Assembly: GCF_001280015.1 (NCBI RefSeq)
Contig: NZ_LGDV01000238.1
Span: 124,001-188,000 of the forward strand
Direction of reading: 5' to 3'
Length of the DNA: 64,000 nucleotides
Origin: Streptomyces sp. MMG1121
GTDB taxonomy: Bacteria > Actinomycetota > Actinomycetes > Streptomycetales > Streptomycetaceae
Positions 60,192-64,000 of the stretch are shown here, piece by piece. The position numbers and the translations under genes were made by a program. The notes below the pieces were generated by a model that was not told the DNA's origin, made no database searches, and saw only the letters and a list, made by a program, of their open reading frames with translations. Every line of letters starts with the position of its first letter. The stretch's first letter is position 1.

Positions 60192-63100
60192 ATGACCACG
60201 CACTCCGCGAACCACCTTCGCCCCATCCGGTCCCCGCGTGGGATCCCTCTCCTCGGCAACACGCCGCAGATCCCCGACACCAACCCGGTGGAGTACTTCG
60301 GTGAGCTGTCCAAGCAGTTCCCCGAGGGCATCTACGGCATGGACATCGCCGGCATCGAGCAGGTCTTCGTCTACGACCCGGACCTGGTGGCCGAGGTCTG
60401 CGACGAGACGCGGTTCTTCAAGCAGATCGACAAGACGCCGCTGCACCACGTCCGGGACTTCGCGGGCACGGGCCTGTTCACCGCCCACCAGCACGAAGAG
60501 GAATGGGGCATGGCCCACCGTGTCCTGCTGCCGGCGTTCAGCCAGCGGGCCATGAAGGCGTACTTCGGGCAGATGCTGGAGATCGCCCAGAACCTGGCGG
60601 GCAAGTGGGAGCGCAAGGAGGGGCAGCCGGTCAACATCACCGACGACTACACCCGCCTGACGCTGGACACGATCGCTCTGTCGGGATTCGGCTACCGGTT
60701 CCAGTCCTTCGACAAGGAGGAGCTGCACCCCTTCCTCAACGCGCTGCTGGGCGCGCTGGTGGAGTCGCTGCGGCGCTCGCAGGAGCTGCCGATGATGACC
60801 AAGCTCCGCAAGGCAGACGACCGGAAGTACCGCGACGACATCCGGCTGATGCAGGACCTGGTCGAGAGCGTGATCAAGGAGCGCCGGGAAGGGAAGGGCA
60901 CCGGTGAGGACGACCTGCTGGGCCTGATGCTGGAGGCCACCGACCCGGAGACCGGCAAGCTGCTGGCCGACGACAACGTCCGCGACCAGGTGCTGACGTT
61001 CCTGATCGCCGGTCACGAGACCACCAGTGGCCTGCTGTCGTTCGCCACGTACTCGCTGATGCGCAACCCGCACGTCCTGGCCCAGGCGTACGCCGAGGTG
61101 GACCGCCTGATGCCCGGCGACACCGTGCCGGACTATGCCACGATCATGCAGCTTGACGTCATCCCGCGGATCCTGGACGAGACCCTGCGCCTGTGGGCTC
61201 CGATCCCGGCGTTCGGCAAGGCTCCGCTGGAGGACACCGTCATCGGCGGCCGCTACCTGCTCAAGAAGGGCACGCGGGTCAACATCCTCGAGGGCCCGCT
61301 GCACACACACCCCACGGCCTGGGAGCGTCCGGACGAGTTCGACATCGACCGGTGGCTGCCCGAAAAGCGGGCTCAGCAGCACCCGCACGCCTACAAGCCG
61401 TTCGGCAACGGCGTGCGTGCCTGCATCGGCCGACAGTTCGCACTCACCGAGGCCCGCCTCGCTCTCGCGCTGGTACTGCAGAAGTTCAAGCTCTCGGACA
61501 CCAACGACTACAAGATGGACGTGCGGGAGGCGCTGACGCGCAAGCCCGGCAACTTCGAGCTGATCGTCCGTCGCCGTCAGGAACACGAGCGGGCCGTCTT
61601 CGGCGCCGCGGACCTGCAGACCGGCGACACACAGGCGCAGACAGCGGTCAGCGGCATCGGCGTCAACCTCACTGTCGCCTATGCCTCCAGCCTCGGCTCC
61701 TGCGAGGACCTGGCGCGCACCATCGCCGACCGCAGCGAACGCTCCGGCTTCGGCACCACCCTGGTGAGCCTGGACGAGCTGGGCGACAACCTGCCCACCG
61801 AGGGCCTCCTCGCCGTCGTCGCCGCCAGCTACAACGGCAAGGCCCCCGACAACGCCCAGCGCTTCGATGACCTCCTCGCCGCCGGACTGCCGGAGGGCGC
61901 GCTGGCGAACGTGCGGTTCGCGCTGCTGGGCGCCGGCAACACCCAGTGGGTGGCCACTTACCAGGCATTTCCCAAGCGGATCGAGGAAGGTCTGCTGGCG
62001 GCCGGCGCCACCCCGGTCGTCGAGCGCGGCATCGCGGACGCCGCCGGTGACTTCGACGGCATGGCCACTCGGTGGATGGACAACCTGTGGGCCACCCTGG
62101 CCGAGGAGTACGCCGCCGACACCTCCGAGGCGAGCGGCCCCCGCTACCAGGTCCAGCTGCTCACCGAGTCCGACGTGCGCCCCGCCATCGTCTCCGAGCA
62201 GGCGTACCCGCTCACTGTGGTGGCCAACGAGGAGCTCGTGGCCGACGCGACCGGCCTGTGGGACTTCCAGATCGAGCCGCCGCGCCCGTCCGCGAAGTCC
62301 ATCACCTTCGAGCTGCCCGCGGGCGTCACCTACGACACCGGCAACCACCTGGCCGTCTTCGCCAAGAACGAACTCGCTCTGGTGGAGCGGGCACTGAGGC
62401 GGCTCGGTGTCGACTACGACCAGGTGCTCCGGCTCGACCAGCCAGCCGGCGGCCGCACCCACCTGCCGGTGGGCACCCCGGTCACCGCCGGCATCCTGCT
62501 CACCGAGTTCCTGGAACTGCAGGACGTGGCCACCCGCTCCCAGATCCAGACTCTGACCGAGTACACCCAGTGCCCGTGGACCCGGCCGCAGCTCCAGGCG
62601 TACACCGCCGACACGGAGGAGGCCGAAGAGCGCTACCAGAAGGAGATCCTCGGCAAGCGGGTCTCGGTGCTGGGCCTGCTGGAGCGCTTCGAGGCGATCG
62701 AGCTGCCGCTGGCGGTCTTCCTGGAGATGATGGGCCCGATGCGTCCGCGCTTCTACTCCATCTCCTCCGCCCCGTCGGCCAACCCGCGCCATGTGCGCCT
62801 GACCGTCGGCCTGCTGGAGGGTCCGGCCCTGTCCGGCGACGGCCAGTACCGCGGCACCTGCTCCTCCTACATCGCGGGACTCGAGCCCGGGGACGTCGTG
62901 TACGGCTACGTCCGTGTGCCCTCCCCGACGTTCGCCCCTCCCGCCGACCCCGCCACGCCGCTGATCCTCATCGGCCCCGGCACCGGCATCGCGCCGCTGC
63001 GCGGCTTCCTGGAGGAGCGGGCCTGGCAGCACGCCAACGGCACGCAGGTCGGTCTGTCACAGGTCTTCGTCGGCTGCCGCTACCCGGAGCACGACTACTT

Positions 63101-63413
63101 CTACCGCCAGCAGATGCAGGACTGGGAGCACGCCGGGATCGCGCAGATCCACACCGCCTTCTCCGCGGTGACCGGCCACCCCGCCCGGTTCGTGCAGAAC
63201 GCCATAGCCAACGCCGCCGACACGGTGTGGCAGACCATCGAGGACGGCGCGTACATCTACGTCTGCGGCGACGGCCGCCGCATGGCACCCGCCGTCCGCG
63301 AGGCACTGGCCGCCATCTACCGCCAGAAGACCGGCTGCGACGACGAGACCGCTCAGCAGTGGCTCGCCCAGCTCGAGGCCGATGAGCGCTACCAGCAGGA
63401 CGTCTTCGCCTGA
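60192..63413 (+). CDS. CYP102-type self-sufficient P450 / NADPH reductase fusion
   Basis: A 1073-residue fusion protein that hydroxylates fatty-acid-like substrates. The P450 part (1-470) has AGHETT (273-278), EALR-type ETLR (330-333) and the haem loop FGNGVRACIG with Cys411; the Phe that corresponds to Phe87 of P450-BM3 is present in FAGTGLFTA. The FMN domain (about 490-630) begins LTVAYASSLGSCEDLA, and the FAD/NADPH domain (about 660-1073) has RPRFYSISSAP and the NADPH motif GPGTGIAPLRGF. Length matches BM3 (1048). By alignment from memory, BM3's Arg47 is replaced by Gln. ATG 60192 follows aggagc. Confidence 0.93.
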   Translation: MTTHSANHLRPIRSPRGIPLLGNTPQIPDTNPVEYFGELSKQFPEGIYGMDIAGIEQVFVYDPDLVAEVCDETRFFKQIDKTPLHHVRDFAGTGLFTAHQHEEEWGMAHRVLLPAFSQRAMKAYFGQMLEIAQNLAGKWERKEGQPVNITDDYTRLTLDTIALSGFGYRFQSFDKEELHPFLNALLGALVESLRRSQELPMMTKLRKADDRKYRDDIRLMQDLVESVIKERREGKGTGEDDLLGLMLEATDPETGKLLADDNVRDQVLTFLIAGHETTSGLLSFATYSLMRNPHVLAQAYAEVDRLMPGDTVPDYATIMQLDVIPRILDETLRLWAPIPAFGKAPLEDTVIGGRYLLKKGTRVNILEGPLHTHPTAWERPDEFDIDRWLPEKRAQQHPHAYKPFGNGVRACIGRQFALTEARLALALVLQKFKLSDTNDYKMDVREALTRKPGNFELIVRRRQEHERAVFGAADLQTGDTQAQTAVSGIGVNLTVAYASSLGSCEDLARTIADRSERSGFGTTLVSLDELGDNLPTEGLLAVVAASYNGKAPDNAQRFDDLLAAGLPEGALANVRFALLGAGNTQWVATYQAFPKRIEEGLLAAGATPVVERGIADAAGDFDGMATRWMDNLWATLAEEYAADTSEASGPRYQVQLLTESDVRPAIVSEQAYPLTVVANEELVADATGLWDFQIEPPRPSAKSITFELPAGVTYDTGNHLAVFAKNELALVERALRRLGVDYDQVLRLDQPAGGRTHLPVGTPVTAGILLTEFLELQDVATRSQIQTLTEYTQCPWTRPQLQAYTADTEEAEERYQKEILGKRVSVLGLLERFEAIELPLAVFLEMMGPMRPRFYSISSAPSANPRHVRLTVGLLEGPALSGDGQYRGTCSSYIAGLEPGDVVYGYVRVPSPTFAPPADPATPLILIGPGTGIAPLRGFLEERAWQHANGTQVGLSQVFVGCRYPEHDYFYRQQMQDWEHAGIAQIHTAFSAVTGHPARFVQNAIANAADTVWQTIEDGAYIYVCGDGRRMAPAVREALAAIYRQKTGCDDETAQQWLAQLEADERYQQDVFA

Positions 63414-63575
63414 CTGTCGCACGCCGTGAAGGCGTGTGACCCCCAGCCGCCTGGAGGCGTGCGGCATCCCCCGCTGCCGGCCGTACGTCTCCCTGCCACC
63501 ACAAGCCACTCGGACACCAGATGGCACCCATGTCCCGACCCATCGGGCGGTGCCGCTCGCAGAAAGCAGATCTTC

Positions 63576-64000
63576 ATGGACACCATGCTCGCCGGACGCT
63601 TCTACCTGGACAGCAAGAAGTTCGCCGTGGAGGAGGTACCCATCCCCGTGCCGGGCCCGGGCGAGGTCCTCATCGAGGTGAGGGCCGCGGGCGTCTGCCT
63701 CTCGGACGTCCACCTGATCGACGGCTCCCTCGTCCCGCTGTTCGCGACCTCCGACACGGTCACCGTCGGCCACGAGGTCTCCGGTGTGGTCCACACGCTC
63801 GGCCCCGACCTCAAGCGCGGCCTGCCCGTCGGCACCCGCGTCACCCTGGAGGCCGGCAAGACCTGCGGTAAGTGCGCCGGATGCGTGCGCCGCCGTCCCT
63901 GCACCCAGATGCTCACCGCCGGCATCGACTACGACGGCGGCTGGGCCGAGTACGTGATCGCCCGCGAGGACACCCTCATCCCCATCCCCGACAACCTCCC
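63576..64000 (+). CDS. Zinc-dependent alcohol dehydrogenase, partial at window end
   Basis: The window cuts the gene after about 141 codons. The N-terminus matches the medium-chain dehydrogenase family: EVPIPVPGPGEVLIEVRAAG then VCLSDVHLIDG, where Cys is a catalytic zinc ligand, followed by VGHEVSGVV with the His-Glu pair. The structural zinc Cys cluster reads CGKCAGCVRRRPC. The coding direction and proximity (162 bases after CYP102) suggest it oxidises hydroxy products of that enzyme, which is inference. The NAD-binding half lies outside the window. A hairpin (cacgcc/ggcgtg, 63420-63436) follows the CYP102 stop. Confidence 0.88.
   Translation, partial: MDTMLAGRFYLDSKKFAVEEVPIPVPGPGEVLIEVRAAGVCLSDVHLIDGSLVPLFATSDTVTVGHEVSGVVHTLGPDLKRGLPVGTRVTLEAGKTCGKCAGCVRRRPCTQMLTAGIDYDGGWAEYVIAREDTLIPIPDNL

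Noticed and set aside
60042..63032. 996-codon open frame on the minus strand
   Set aside because: It is the mirror of the CYP102 gene, which carries all expected motifs on the other strand.
1..64000. tRNA or rRNA genes
   Set aside because: No cloverleaf-like sequence with CCA-proximal features or rRNA signature was noticed; a dedicated search was not possible.

Overview
The window looks like an accessory stretch of a Streptomyces genome, perhaps a chromosome arm or large plasmid. The DNA is very GC-rich with strong third-position GC bias. Family content fits the genus: an SsgA-like sporulation protein, an AfsR/SARP-type regulator, two PAS/GAF/SpoIIE/ATPase sensor proteins, LGFP-repeat and other secreted proteins, an MMPL exporter, three cytochrome P450s and many TetR-family regulators. 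No rRNA, tRNA or CRISPR array was seen. Between intact genes lie many broken ones (single-base frameshifts, internal stops, deletions) and remnants of at least six transposase families, so the region has been heavily bombarded.

Left part (0-13 kb): two short-chain dehydrogenases flank a frameshifted e9imm-like gene. An IS5-family element with recognisable inverted repeats follows, then a secreted alpha/beta hydrolase, a small KID-repeat protein, a decayed integrase, a SnoaL-like protein, a large SARP/NB-ARC/TPR regulator divergent from a small secreted protein, and an S15/CocE-type secreted hydrolase. 13-22 kb: a LysR regulator divergent from a sulfite-oxidase-like molybdoenzyme, a membrane protein, an LGFP/DUF2599 secreted protein, two small proteins, and the first SpoIIE-type protein, which appears to have lost catalytic aspartates. 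22-37 kb: a gene graveyard (IS5 fragments, YiiX-like, NucA/NucB-like, carboxymuconolactone decarboxylase, ABATE/CGNR and NhaA-Trx remnants) mixed with intact genes: DUF998, GNAT, an MBL hydrolase divergent from a TetR gene, an orphan solute-binding lipoprotein, a second and apparently active SpoIIE sensor, a beta-carbonic anhydrase and MepB.

37-49 kb: two large, translationally coupled genes of unknown function (888 and 537 aa) lie downstream of a P450 on the same strand. Next comes a 4.37-kb decayed Tn3-family transposon with 54-bp terminal repeats and near-matching target flanks. It carries a DUF1330 gene and a dienelactone-hydrolase homologue whose nucleophile is replaced by Gly. 49-53 kb: a TetR / DUF2993 / MMPL export locus with two palindromic operators, then a small secreted protein ending in a 42-bp perfect palindrome.

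53-64 kb: a complete class-I P450 operon (3Fe-4S ferredoxin, ferredoxin reductase, P450), a His/Asp-rich secreted protein, an SsgA-like protein, a NIPSNAP protein, a broken FUSC gene, a TetR regulator, a CYP102-type self-sufficient P450-reductase fusion and a truncated zinc alcohol dehydrogenase. One palindrome (TTCCATAC-N3-GTATGGAA) occurs twice before the secreted-protein gene and at four full sites plus a half-site between the TetR and CYP102 genes. This suggests a single TetR regulon over both loci and is one of the clearest unreported-looking signals here.
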